From NCBI GenBank assembly GCA_963930645.1, contig OZ005660.1, positions 240,440,836 through 240,504,835 on the forward strand: a DNA stretch of 64,000 nt. Reading direction: 5' to 3'. This DNA comes from Salticus scenicus (lineage: Eukaryota; Arthropoda; Arachnida; Araneae; Salticidae). Shown here in pieces: positions 1 to 11,545 of this stretch (within the stretch, counting starts at the first letter, position 1; each line of letters opens with the position of its first letter). Under the pieces are notes generated by a model. The model was not told where the DNA came from. It made no database searches and saw only the letters and a program-made list of their open reading frames with translations. The position numbers and the translations under genes were made by a program.

Positions 1-224
1 AGGGCCGTTAATACTATTTTTTCTCAACCTACAATACTATAGACATATTTCTATAGATGTAAGGTGCTGTAATTTAAAATAGTTTTATTATTTATCTGAA
101 GGCGTGTCTAAGGATAAAAAGATGCAAATAACACTGCTCGGCATGAAAATTACCTCTAACACCCTCTCATAAAACTCTTATATAATATATGACCCCCTGA
201 ATCCGAATAGGACTCCCATTCTTG

Positions 225-472
225 CCTTATCACCCGGTGGCTGGTGCACGTAAAATCTGTCGTGGCTCCATGTTTCCATCAAAAATTATACCTCTGGGTG
301 TCACAGAAGCGGGAGACCCACCCCTTCCGTGGGGGACCAAAATTGTGATGGCATATCTCCGGACCACCCCTAGGGGTGTGTCCCAGACCGTTGCCAATTG
401 CCCATCTGCGCAGCACCAGTGCGACGTAAAACCCAACCATCCAGCCTTATCAACCACCGTTTCTTAGGAATG
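225..472. repeat. GC-richer dispersed-repeat block, possibly a non-LTR retrotransposon tail
   Basis: This 250-base block is clearly more GC-rich than its surroundings. It contains phrases such as CGTAAAATCTGTCGTGGCTC and ACGTAAAACCCAACCA, which resemble 3' tails of arthropod RTE/BovB-type LINEs as I remember them. Both strands are open for about 75-80 codons, but neither translation looks like a protein family; it is proline- and basic-rich, as expected of GC-rich noncoding sequence. No reverse transcriptase domain is adjacent, so if it is a LINE it is heavily 5'-truncated. The family assignment is inference. Confidence 0.35.
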
Positions 473-534
473 ACCCCCTATTTTTATCATTTTTCGGTGA
501 TTTTATGACTGTAATTTCTTTTTTTTTTTTTTAG

Positions 535-736
535 ACAGAGTTCCCAACTTTTATAATTTACTCCCGAGCATTTTTAGCCCCGAATCTTTTTCATACTGGA
601 AATTTTGAAAAATGATTTACTTTTTACTTAATCGTTATCACATATTAAAGAGAAATAATCTACAAAATTCCTGGTGCGGAAAAGAAGGCGGGGCTAAAAA
701 TGCTTGTGAATAAATTATAAAAGTTGGGAACTCTGT
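535..736. mobile_element. MITE with about 50-bp terminal inverted repeats
   Basis: The left end (ACAGAGTTCCCAACTTTTAT...) and the right end are inverted copies over roughly 50 bases, including the block GCATTTTTAGCCCCG. The interior is about 100 bases and noncoding. A diverged relative with the same inner block lies at 62593-62786. No convincing target duplication can be read because the left flank is a poly-T tract. Confidence 0.7.
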
Positions 737-1146
737 TTTTAAGAGTGGGGAGGATAATTTTAACTGTTAAATCTCTTCTGAGGGGCTACAGAGTTGGAAA
801 ATTCTAAAACAAGGACATTTGCGGCATGGGATTTTTTTTTTTTTTCGGGGGGGGGGGGTTGCTATTGGAATTATGTATTACATATCTTATATTTTTTTTA
901 ATCTGTTATTAATATTATTTTTTATACTTTATATATATATATAAAGGAAGGGCAAGTGCAAGACGTTCAAATTAAGTACTAGAATTTTAATGAAAAAATC
1001 ATTGCATTACAGTAAAAGTCAAAATATCTTTAAACTGCAACTTATTACCAAAAAAAAAAAGAATAATTGGATAATTATAAATTTGCATTAGACCAGGAAA
1101 ATAACATTTCTGTCATTAGTTAATTTAACAATTTCACAACTTTAGA

Positions 1147-1959
1147 TCAAATTTCACACACAAATGGCTTTTCTCCTGTATGAGTGCGTGAATACCTATT
1201 AAAATTAACATTAGTCGAGAATCCTTTTGAACAAATTTGACTGACGTATGGTTTTTCTCCTGTATGTGTGTGTAGACGTGAATTTAAATGTCCTTTTTCA
1301 GAAAATTCTTTAGAACAAATTTTATGCACATATGGCTATTCTTCCGCATGAGTGCGTGAATGAGCATTTAAATTACTTTTATAAGAGTATCCTTTTGAAC
1401 AAACTTCACAAACGTATGGCTTTTCTCCTGTATGTGTGCGTAAATGTGCTTTAAGATGACTTTTCTCAGAGTATTTTTTTAAACAAACTTCACACGCATA
1501 TGGCTTTTCTCTTGTATGAGTGCGTAGATGTGAATTTAAATGTCCTTTTTGAGTAAAACCTTTAGAACAAACATCACAAACGTATGGCTTTTCTCCTGTA
1601 TGTGTACGTAGATGTGAATTTAAATGTCGTTTTTCAGAAAAATCTTTAGAACAAATTTCACACACATATGGCTTTTCTTCCGTATGACTGCGCGAATGTC
1701 TCTTTAAATCACTTTTATTACAGAATCCATTAGAACAAACTTCACAAACGTACGGCTTTTCTCCTGTATGTGTGCGTAAGTGTCTTTTAAGATTACTTTT
1801 CTTAGAGAATTTCTTAAAACAGATTTCACACACATATGGCCTTTCGCCTTTGTGAGAGCGTAAATGTGTTTTTAAGTCACTCTTTTCAGAAAAACCTTTA
1901 GAACAAATTCTACACAAACATATCTTTTCTTTTGTATGAGTGACTATATGTGTATTCAT
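1147..1959 (-). pseudogene. C2H2 zinc-finger array gene interrupted by an in-frame stop
   Basis: A minus-strand frame starts at the ATG at 1959 (an in-frame TAA lies seven codons upstream) and encodes seven good C2H2 fingers with TGEKPYVCE-type linkers. It would be a sequence-specific DNA-binding nuclear protein. At 1338-1336 the Lys codon of a linker (normally EKPY) is TAG. The same frame continues to 1147 and encodes two more fingers that have lost ligands: the first reads HKIC with the first His replaced by Arg, and the next has Cys to Ser and His to Tyr. A TGA then replaces the first-motif second Cys of a further finger. Either a 207-residue seven-finger protein is still made and the tail is dead, or the whole gene is a pseudogene. 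No effector domain (KRAB, ZAD, BTB) is visible; an upstream exon cannot be excluded. Confidence 0.8.
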
Positions 1960-2477
1960 ATTTTTTATGAAAATTATTTAATTGAATATATGCCAGAAAT
2001 ACAGTTCAAGCCGCTTATTGAAATCACATTCGTTCTGAGCGAAAGTGATTTTATTAAGTGGCTGATTTTTATTGAAATGGATCTTGATTAAATGGTTCTT
2101 CGATGTAAATAAATTAAACGCATTCCAAGTTCATATGAAATTTTGTAGGAAAATCGTCATTAATTTACCAAAAGTTGACGCTGTTCTTAAAAGTTTATGG
2201 GAACATACAAATGAAACACTTCCGGTTTCAAAGCCCCTTGGAACGGAAGTTCCAATACAAACGATACATACTGCTTGTTGCAAACTGACAGCAAACGCAC
2301 TTGCAAATCTGCAAAAGCTCGTCACCTCTCGCCTCTCGTCACGGAGTAGTAAAGACAGGAGAAGTAGGTAACGCTAAAATTTTGTGATGTTGTTTTCTAA
2401 TGTTTACAGATGGCGCCAGCGTACATTACTTCCTTCTCTCCAGCTTCCGCAATGTTATTCAATGGGGAAATGTCTCG
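1960..2477. other. Upstream region of the zinc-finger locus, partly duplicated downstream
   Basis: No gene is seen. The stretch 2150-2340 is moderately CpG-containing and holds a phrase (AAACACTTCCGGTTTCAAAG) that recurs in related form at about 3638-3660. It is probably the 5' flank or promoter of the minus-strand zinc-finger gene. The plus-strand 99-codon open frame here has no recognisable domain. Confidence 0.4.
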
Positions 2478-2481
2478 TTAA

Positions 2482-2814
2482 AGGCTGGGATTGCGGTGCC
2501 TCGTTCTTAAGTCTGATCTTAAATCTTACGAACTTACGTACATGGGCGTGGTTAAGAACGATCTTAACTTGGTATTGCGATGCCTCAAGCGTAAGTCCTC
2601 CGCGTGTCCTCGTAAGAGAAAGCCAGTCAGCCAATGGGAGACGCAGAGCAAGCTATGTTGTGATTGCGCGCGCATCAAGTTACGATTCGACTTAAGATGG
2701 CTCTGAGGTCGTCGTAAGAAAGTGAAGCACTGCAATACGACTTGCGTTTTGTTTACATCTTAAGACAGAGTTTGTGCGTAAGATAGTGCTGAGCGAGGCA
2801 CCGCAATCCCAGCC
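2482..2814. mobile_element. TTAA-flanked nonautonomous element (piggyBac-like)
   Basis: The ends are inverted copies of GGCTGGGATTGCGGTGCC followed by TCG, flanked by TTAA at 2478-2481 and 2815-2818. The left copy carries one extra A between TTAA and GG. TTAA duplication is the hallmark of piggyBac-type and a few other superfamilies. No transposase is encoded; the short open frames inside are incidental. A related single end lies at 61306-61520. Confidence 0.75.
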
Positions 2815-3324
2815 TTAATTATTTTTTTTTTTAAATAATATCAAGCTGAAAAAATTTCGATTGAAAGCAAATTTCATTAAATAGAGTATTCTAAGCAACA
2901 TGTTTTTTTTAAGAGCCATTTTATACTAATTTTATTTTTACTTTGAAAGAGAACTTTTAAAAAATGACGATCCTTGTGAACCGAAGCTAGCTAAAATAGA
3001 CATTTGGGAGGAAGGAGAATGGAGATCGTTTGTATTGTGTCGTTTGAAAATGTAGATTATTATGGATATTTTATGGCAGTCTTATAATTTTTCATTAACT
3101 CGGACATTATTTCTCTCCTAGGGCTTTTTTTTTTTTTTTTTCTTATCACTATCATAGCCTGTTTTACAAGTAGGAACGAAGCATTTATTTGAAACATATG
3201 AATTATGCAGTTTTAAGCACTTACAAAAAAATTAAATTGCTTAAAATTAAAAATTTTAAATGTACTCCGGCAAAATTCTATTGAAAACAACATTATATCC
3301 GCGATGACAAGTTGCGCCCTCAAT

Positions 3325-3770
3325 ATTTACCAAAAAGTTGCATCACAGTTTCGTAGATTTCTCCCATTGGACCTTCAACTCCTATTAATATTACTCCGTG
3401 CCTCTCGTAACAGTTACAGTCGGCTGTAAAATTATTCGAGCACTAGCCAATAATTCTTATGTTACAAAAGTACACTTAAGACTGTTTTGTTAAATAAATC
3501 CTTGTCGAATCATGTTCTTAGATTGACTAAGAACATGACTCAATAAGGATTTATTTAACAAAGCAGTATTAAGTGTACTATTTTTAGACAGGGATTATTG
3601 CTAGTGCTCGAATAATTTTACAGCCGACTGTACATTCAAACGGAACACTTCCGGTTGCAAAGCCAATTGCAATGAGTATTTCAATTCAAACGGAACGTTT
3701 CAATTGCAAAGCGGCTGCAAACCTGTCTGCAAAGTGGATAATATTTGCAAGTGATGGAAACCTCTTGCAA
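3325..3770. repeat. Diverged second copy of the 2150-2340 sequence, split by a MITE
   Basis: Sequence on both sides of the MITE at 3417-3630 resembles 2150-2340 (TTTACCAAAAAGTTG before it; CACTTCCGGTTGCAAAG and repeated TTGCAAA motifs after it). It looks like an old duplication of the zinc-finger 5' region without the gene, later hit by a MITE and, at its right end, by the hAT element at 3777. Confidence 0.4.
3417..3630. mobile_element. Foldback MITE, TA-flanked (copy 1 of 5)
   Basis: 214 bases that are almost entirely one imperfect inverted repeat, beginning CAGTCGGCTGTAAAATTATT and ending with its complement, flanked by TA on both sides. The TA target and the CAGT start indicate the Tc1/mariner group. 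Other copies are at 9287, 56290, 58102 and 59322. It belongs to the subfamily with TTCGAGCACTAG near the ends. Confidence 0.85.
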
Positions 3771-3776
3771 ACAGAT

Positions 3777-4701
3777 TAGAGGCCTGCACGGGCAGGGTTC
3801 GGGCCGAATTTTTAAATTTGTTCTCGGTCCGGGCCGGGCTCGGGCTTAAAATTTTTTTTCAGGCTCGGGCCGGGCCTGAAGGGAATTTTCTCCGGGCCGT
3901 GTCGGGTCGAATTTTTTTCTGGTTTCCTCGTTAATCACCGAAAAAGGGAAATGATAAAAATATTTTTTCAGTGATTTATTTTACATAATTTTACAGGCTG
4001 GTATGTCACATAAAGTTCTATTTTGTTGAAAAATGTCTGTAACTTCAATTTAATTGTCTATGAGTCTGTCTATTCGAAAACTGATTTTTCGCAAATATTT
4101 TTAGCATGCTTCGAAATTAATATATTTTATTTAAAGTAATATTAGATGGTTTGCTATTCAAATTAGCATGCATGTCACTACCAGTTTGAGTACATGTACA
4201 TAACAAAATTAATTAGATACGTTACTGTGTATAAGGCTTTGTTTCCTATGATCTGTTGCGTTTAGGTGGTATGAAGGCTATAAAAATCCTTCAGTTGTAA
4301 CTTTTTCTCTAAGGCTCCTTTTTTCTTTTCTCCAGTGGATGAAAGTAGCATCATTCTTATCATGGTTAAAAACAACTTTTCTATTCAATATGATTGGATT
4401 AACATTAAAGTTTTGTTTACCGGATGACATGAAAGATTCGGATACATAACGGTATATAAGAGGAAAGTGCATTTTTAGTAGTATTAACCATTTTAAATAC
4501 CTTCCTGCATTATTTGATGAATGCTAATATTTTCGATTTGACTTTCTATTTGTCTTTGTGCCTTGTCTATAATAATAAATTTCTGTTTATATATAATTAT
4601 CTTGCAAAAGTTCAGCAGTTTTGTTAAAGAACGTACTATTGTTTGGTTATATAAAACCTCTGCAAAACATGTACTAAAAATATTTTTCATAGAAAGGCAT
4701 G

Positions 4702-4740
<39 letters not shown>

Positions 4741-4900
4741 TTTGAATCGGGCCGGGCCGGGTCGGGCCTGATGTTGTCGGTTTTTGTTCGGGCCGGGCCG
4801 GGCCGTATTTTTTGGACTTCATACCGGGCCGGGCCGGGTAAACAAAGCTTCCGTACGGGCCGGGCCCGGGCCTCAAAATTTTGGCCCGTGCAGACCTCTA
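3777..4900. mobile_element. hAT-type nonautonomous element with 8-bp target duplication
   Basis: The terminal inverted repeats read TAGAGGCCTGCACGGGC (left) and TAGAGGTCTGCACGGGC (right, complement). A perfect 8-bp direct repeat AAACAGAT lies at 3769-3776 and 4901-4908, the duplication size of hAT elements. Both ends carry GC-rich subterminal tracts with repeated CGGGCC units. The middle is AT-rich with a long poly-T at about 4706-4732. No transposase domain is readable, so it would need a transposase in trans. Confidence 0.9.
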
Positions 4901-4908
4901 AAACAGAT

Positions 4909-7205
4909 AACAATCGCTTAAGACTTAGTAAGATGTCCGTCGATGCACATGTTTTTAATTAATATGTTACTTCGAAATCATCAAAAATTATAATTCCGAG
5001 GATCTTTGAAAGTATTATAATCATCTATTTTAAAGAAAAAATATAAATAAATGAAAAGTACAGACTATCGAAAGTAAGTTTTTCTTTCTTTCTTTTTTCA
5101 TTCATTCATTTTTGTAAAGTGTATGAGTTGAAAACGCAAAAAAACATTATGTATGCTTATCATATATATTACTACAGTTCATTCTAGTAGTTATCAGAAT
5201 TTAGATATTCTTTTTCGACTCTAAGTGAAGTAGCTGTTTAGAAAGTTTTATGTAATGACCTTTAATTAGAAGTAATTAACTTTCTTTTAATATTGTTTAC
5301 CTATAGTTTGCCCCTAAAGCTATAATGTATTTTATTGTTTTCGTTTTACTATATGCATGATACAGGTTATCGGTGTATCTGTTTATGAAGAATTTTTATA
5401 CTTGAATCACCACGGAAATGTTTATAACCAACATCATATATATTTATTTATTTATTTTATTCTATTTAACTCGTAGAACAGCTAACACAATAAACTTCAA
5501 TTATTTAATAAAGTATGATTTCTTTATCTTATGCTGAAGAATAAACGTTGCATTAAATGTCAAATATGTCTGTTATTTGTACTGTTTGTTCAATTTACAT
5601 TTAAACATTTATTAAATTTTAAACCTTATTAGTTTGTACATGGTTAGAAAATATCCTTTTAATTATTAGAAGGAGAGAGTGGAAGAGTAAAATTGCAAAG
5701 AAAAGATATGGGAAGAGTTAATGCCGCTTTATTAAATGTGTGCACAATACATATATTGAAAATATAGCAATTGTTAAATACTAGTATTTTCCGTACTAAT
5801 AAAAATGCTAATAAGTGCATATTATTAAAAAACAAAGTTAAAAAAAATATCGAAATTTGATTAAATTCTAAATATTTTGTTTTAATAAGAAACATGTTAG
5901 CAGATTTAATATATTGTGTATTAGATTCGATACTTCTTAAAATATTTCATCCTCAGTTATTTTTCCATTTTTAACTGATATATAAATTGTTTAAAGTGCT
6001 ACTGAAATTTGCATTCATAAAACTGGCTGTAATGTAATTATTTTCTTAATCACTTTATTTTTTAAAAAAAATTGATAGTAATAAATATATAGAACATTGA
6101 TTTATAGCTGTAAATAATATCAATATTTTGTACTTCAATTAGCTCATTAAGTATTTTATTTTATTTTAGATTTTATCTGTATTGAAAGCCTGACCACATG
6201 AAGAATGAAGTGAATTTCTAATTTATAAAATGGGATTTGCCTGAATGAGAACCAATTTGTTATGTTAGTTTTGATGTTTTAACGTAACAAATTAGATTCT
6301 TTTTCGGATTCATATATAATGTGTTTGCTTTACCCCAAAATATTTTTTCAAGAATTGTGGGAAAACGACTGAAAAAAAATCATTCACTATATAGTTGGAT
6401 AGTTTTCAAAAGGATCTCAAGCTGAATGAGGGCTAGTGCTTAAGAAGAAAAGAATTTGAAAAAACTTTAAGGGTTATCATATTTATATTTGTAAGTACTT
6501 TATTTTTCAAGTTATAGGGTTTTTCTTTACTCGCATATTTAGCAGTTCTACTGTCTACTAAAGAATCAACTGAATATTTTGAAATGTGAATTAATTTGAC
6601 AATTTAAATATGAATTTGTCTGTTTTTGTTTAAATTTTTCCTTCATGGACTGTGTTAAATGTAATTTTTTTTATACTGAGTTAATGAAACTTGCACTTTT
6701 TTGTGTCAAATAAAATGTAACATTCTAGCGACCTTTTGCTAAGATACAGAAATATTTTATTGCTGATCAAAACATTTATATTTTAATCACAACTGCTGAA
6801 ATACTGTTTTTCTGCTAACCAAGGTTGAAATAAACAATTATTTCATCTCTAATAGACAAAAATCACACTTTTTTCAAAACTGTTTATTGAAATACATAAA
6901 TCTTTCTCTGAAAATAAAAGTTCAGTGTTAGAGGGTATAGTATTTTCAGAAATTAGTATGTTTAAGCATACAAGGTTAAGCATACAAATAAAAGATAGGT
7001 GTATATGAAGATGATTTAACATACTAATGTAATTATTTTAGGTCATACATAAGTATGATTTTAAATTTTATTCAAGAAAAAAAAGTTTCTTTTGTTTACT
7101 TTGTATAAAGACCATACATTTTGTTTCGTAGTGAATATCAAAAAGTAAGTTGTAATTTTATCCTAGTTATAATTTTGTATTGCTCTATTTAAGTTGTCTT
7201 TATCA
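4909..7205. other. AT-rich intergenic DNA
   Basis: No gene, RNA or bounded repeat recognised. Short open frames (for example minus-strand 5659-5895) are low-complexity and show no domain. Confidence 0.6.
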
Positions 7206-7208
7206 AAT

Positions 7209-7442
7209 ATATCGCACCCCGATAAGGAAAGTAAATAAAAAATGCAGTATTTGAAAAAAGATCAGCACCAGGATAACAATAAAGCATTGACTTGTATTAT
7301 AGTAAAACTGACATAACTATCTCTCATGTGGATAATTTTCGAAATAGAGATAAGCTTTTTGTATACGTTAAGACACTTCATACACATTTTCAATTACATA
7401 AATTCAAATTTGCTATTTTTTGATTTGTCAGGGTGCGATATC
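7209..7442. mobile_element. Short inverted-repeat element with ATATCGCACCC ends
   Basis: The left end ATATCGCACCCCGATAAG and the right end (complement AGATATCGCACCCTGACAAA) form inverted termini around about 230 noncoding bases. A diverged relative is recognisable at about 62970-63172 (shared ACTTCATACACATTTTTCAAT and CCAGGGTGC). The target duplication is not clear. Confidence 0.55.
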
Positions 7443-8079
7443 TAAAATAGAATATGTGATGTCTATATTTACTTGTGTTTTAAGCAATTATTTAGAAACT
7501 CACTCTTTTTTAAATTCGATTCAATATTATAGACAGTGAGTCAATACAAGAAATTTTTAAAATCCGGAGTTATCTCCAACTGTGTGGTCTCAACTTGAAA
7601 TAAAGTAAGGGGATTTCTATAGTAATGTTCTACTGCTATCTTGTGTTACACACATCTTAATATTTTGAATAGTGAAAGGCAGAGTTGCGATATATAGGGT
7701 AGAACCTCTACAGGTATTGATAAACCGAGCCCCTTAATTGCTTAAAAAAATTCTATTTGCAATAAATAACAAAGCTATTTCACTTAAAATAGTTTTTTTT
7801 TCTCTCGTATGAAAAAGGGAAAAATTATTCTACTTACATGACTTTAATGACCATCCTTAGAATGTGACAAAAAATAACAATAAAAACATGAAGTCTATTT
7901 TTGTTTCCTGAATGTTAATAGATATAAATTTCTGTACGAAACAGAATTTAATTTAGTACAATGGGACTTTTTATTAAATCCCCTTCCATATAAATGCATA
8001 AGGTATCTCTGTTTCGTTCTTTAGCAACAGTTGCTTGGTAAAGGTTTAGTATAGTGATTTTTGGGGGGGAAGGGGGATT
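7443..8079. other. AT-rich spacer before the satellite array
   Basis: No gene or bounded repeat seen. Confidence 0.5.
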
Positions 8080-8439
8080 TTATTGTGCATAAAGTGTACA
8101 AACGTGCATGATAGTGATTGCAGCGGAATCATACTTTGTGCATTTTGAGATTGATGCACAGTGAAGTTGCAGTACCCAATGATGTTTTTATTTTTGTTTT
8201 CATGTACACAAAGCATGCATACGTGTATGATAGTATTTGCTAGAGAAATAAGTTTTTTGTATTTTCAGATCCGTGCACAGCGAGGTAAGAGCATCCGAGG
8301 GATTTTTTTTTTTTAAATATACATATATATTTGTGCATATATGCGTATAGCGGTTGTTGCGGAACTGAGTTGAGATTCACGCACACTAAGGCAGCGGTAT
8401 CCAGTAGAGACTTTTTCAAAATGTATTTATTAATTTCTT

Positions 8440-9165
8440 CTATATTCAATAGAAGAAAGTATTGGATTCCTAAAAATTTTCGACTTTAGGTTTTTGATGG
8501 ATTTACACGTTTTGAGAACACATTTTGACCATTTTTAGAAAATGTCTGTCTGTGCGTGTGTGACAAAATTTTGTGGCAACTGTATATCAGGTACTACTGC
8601 AAAGAATTTCATAAATATTGGTATGTAGTTACACATTGACATAAATTAGTGTCTATCAACTTTTGGTAAAAATTGTCCAAAAGCTTCCGTTACCATCCTG
8701 CTTTTTCTAAATTTTTAGCTTGGTGGTATAGGACAAAATTTCGTATAAATGTGCATAAAGAGAATTATTTTTTAATAATCATTATGAAATTAAAAAAAAA
8801 TGTGTATGCAGGAGCCTCGTCTCCCCATCTGGGGGAAGGGGGGGGAGGGGTCGAGCTCGCCAATACCTTTAAAATGAAAGGTTGAACCATTGATCTACAA
8901 TAATTTGAAATAAAGTTATTATTATTTTTTTTTTCATTTTTAACAACAACAACAAAAAAATTGTTTAAGTGTAATATTGAGAACAAAATTGACTGTTTTT
9001 GGATATTTAGTGTTATACTACTTCTCTAATACAGATTTTTAAAAATAATTTTAATAAATTATTCTTACTGGGTGAATTTGTATAGGAAAATATAGAAGAA
9101 AGTCATGTGGTGGCCACAACATACTAATTTTTATTTATTTATGTTTGTTGTAAGCAATGTGTATC
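8440..9165 (+). mobile_element. Helitron-like repeat, family A (inserted in the satellite)
   Basis: It begins TTCTTCTATATTCAATAGAAG, contains CGAGCTCGCCAATACC and TACTACTTCTCTAATA blocks shared with the arrays at 31240 and 43250, and ends with a hairpin (GTGGTGGCCAC) followed by CTAA and T. Hairpin plus CTRR at the 3' end suggests Helitron. The 5' nucleotide context is not the expected A, so the class is tentative. No helicase or Rep domain is present. Confidence 0.45.
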
Positions 9166-9286
9166 ATTAGCTCTTACTAAATATGCAGTGATAGTTATTG
9201 CTGCGGAATCAAGCTTTGTGCATTTTGAGATTCATGCACAGCGAAGTCGCAACATCCAACGATGTTTTTACTTTTGCTTTCATATA

Positions 9287-9499
9287 CAGTCGGTAAAAAA
9301 AGTCTCCGAACATTAGCAAAAATTCCTATATAATAAAAGTACACTTAATACAGTTTTGTTAAAGAAATCCTTGTCGAATCCTGTTTTTAGACTGACTAAG
9401 AATAGGATTCGACAAGGATTTATTTAGCAAAACTGTATTAAGTGTACTTTTTTTATATAAGAATTTTCGCTAGTGTTCGGAGACTTTTGTTACCGACTG
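9287..9499. mobile_element. Foldback MITE, TA-flanked (copy 2 of 5)
   Basis: CAGTCGGTAAAAAAAGTCTC at the left and its complement at the right, flanked by TA. Near-complete palindrome centred on AGACTGACTAAG. It splits satellite monomers A and B, so it is younger than that part of the array. Subfamily with TCCGAACA near the ends. Confidence 0.85.
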
Positions 9500-10095
9500 T
9501 ACATAAAGCATACATACGTATATAATAGCATTTGCTAATGAAATAAGTTTTTTACACTTTGAGATTTGTGCACAGCAAGGTAACAGCGTCTGAGTCATTT
9601 TTTTTTTTTTTTTAAATATGGTTGTGCACATATGCGTGTTAGTGATTGCTGCGGAACTGAGTTGAGATTCATGCTTACGAAGGCTGCGACATTCAGTGAG
9701 GGTTTTTTTTTTTTTTTTTTTTTTTTTTGTGAACAAAGTGTACATATGCGATGATAGTGATTGCTGCAGTATCAAGCTTTGTGCATTTTGAGATTCATGC
9801 ACAGCGTTGTTGCAACACCCAATGATGTTTTTACTTTTGTTTTCATATACCATACCACAAAGCATACATATATGATAGTATTTGCTAATGAAATAAGTTT
9901 TTTGCATTTTGAGATTCGTGCACAGCAAGGTAACAGCATGTGACTTTTTTTATGCATGTTTGTGCGTATGTGCACGATAGTGATTGCTGCAGAATTGAGT
10001 TGAGATTCATGCACACTAAAACAGCAGCATCCAATGAAAGTTTTTGTTTTGTTTACTGTGAACAAAGTGTACATATGCGGGTGATAGGGAATGTT

Positions 10096-10790
10096 GTGGT
10101 CAGAATTTCATGCAATTTGGGAATTAGGAGAGGAACACAGGTGTATATATAGATCTTAATCATTTTACTTAGTATATTCTTACCTCCTCTCTAACCATTT
10201 TCTTTGAGTATCTATGATAATAAGTACTACTATAGGAAAATACATTAGAAAAAATCACAATACAATTGAACTCTTTTTTTAAATACCAGTCATTTGTACA
10301 TTATTGCTTATTCAATTTTGTAAAATCTCGATGTTTATTTGATTCTTGAAAGTTGCTTAGAAGAAATTTTTTAATGTTTTTCATTCTGTACAATAGAAAA
10401 TAATAATAATAATAAGAAGAAGAATTCTTAAATTTCATCTGTTTTAGGGAAATATATAAGTAATTCGAAAAATTTCCCACTTGTTGTGCTAGGAATGCAG
10501 TAACTTTTTTTTTTTTAATGCATTAAAATCAGGAAAACGATATGTGTATAAATTTTCATAAAAAAATTTTCATCGTAGGAGATTTAACATCAATTTTTTC
10601 AAACTCTAATTAGAAATATTTATGAAATTAACTTGCAAAAGAAACTACACTACTGTAGTAATTGCATAAAATGTCATCCCTTCTTTTTAAAAAACACTTC
10701 ATTATTTTAAATAATTCTTTAAAAATAGAAATTTTTAAAGAAGTTTTCAAACCTTAATTATTTCTCTTCTCAAATTATTACAGGATTATG
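10096..10790. other. AT-rich spacer
   Basis: No gene seen. Contains a short (AAT)n tract near 10400. Confidence 0.5.
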
Positions 10791-11545
10791 TAGGGGAGAG
10801 GGGGGCACATATGGACGTTTTTTGTTTTATTAAAAAATCTAACCTTTTTCATCTTTTTTTTTTTCATTTTTTTTTACTAACCATAATCTTACATCTAATC
10901 TCTTCAAATACATGTACTTAAATATTAGGAAATGTGACAAAATTATTTTTAAAAAAATATTTAAAAACATGCAAAATTTGTCCACATCTGCCCCTACAAG
11001 GGGTACATTTGGACATGCTTGGGGGCACATTTGGACAAGTAAATATAGCATTATCAACAGTTTAAAATAACAAAAACAAATGACTTGAATACATATATAC
11101 TGGAAATATCCACTTCTGTTGCTATAAATAAGGGCAATAAAATATTTTAATTATATTTATAATCTTAAAAAAAGGACTTTTAAAGAAAATATATATATTC
11201 TAGTGATGATCTATGATCTTCACGATTTGAGTCGCAGTTTTTTACCTAATCAAAAATAAATTTGCTTTAAATTATGGTGAACATTTTAATAACTAAAACA
11301 AATAAATTGAAAATAATCAAATACACATTAATATGGAAAAAAAAAAAAAAAAAAAAAAAAAAACTTTATTCCTATTTCACTTTATAAGACTCTAAATTGA
11401 CCATAAATCTTAAGGTTGCTGCTGCATGTTCAGTTCCTCCTATTATAATTGGAGGTGGAAGTTTAGTTACTATGTCTGTTTTCTCAATGGTTGACTCGTC
11501 TGTCTTATCTGGAAAATTGAAAACGTTTTGCTTTCCAACTTTCTT

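Larger units (their letters stand above)
8080..10095. repeat. Satellite array: three alternating monomer types in a higher-order unit
   Basis: Monomers of about 100-120 bases share the core TAGTGATTGCTGCGG...GAGATTCATGCACA. Three types alternate: A (GTGCATTTTGAGATTCATG, CCAATGATGTTTTTA), B (GATAGTATTTGCTAATGAA, CACAGCAAGGTAACAGC) and C (GAACTGAGTTGAGATTCATG, CATCCAATGA). The order A-B-C appears about three times, giving a unit near 330 bases. The array is interrupted by a Helitron-like fragment (8440-9165) and a MITE (9287-9499). Long open frames on the minus strand in this array are repeats of the same peptide and are not genes. Two diverged monomers occur at about 51210-51400. Confidence 0.75.

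Noticed and set aside
222..467. 75-81 codon open frames on both strands at the left end
   Set aside because: They lie in a GC-rich repeat-like block, both strands are open, and neither translation shows a domain.
4493..4962. Overlapping open frames with Pro/Gly/Arg-rich peptides
   Set aside because: They are translations of the CGGGCC-rich subterminal tract and poly-T of the hAT element at 3777-4900.
9470..10074. 152- and 100-codon minus-strand frames
   Set aside because: They run through satellite monomers and repeat the same peptide; the array explains their openness.
8080..10095. CRISPR-like array
   Set aside because: Units of 100-120 bases alternate directly without unique spacers, in a eukaryotic context; it is a satellite.
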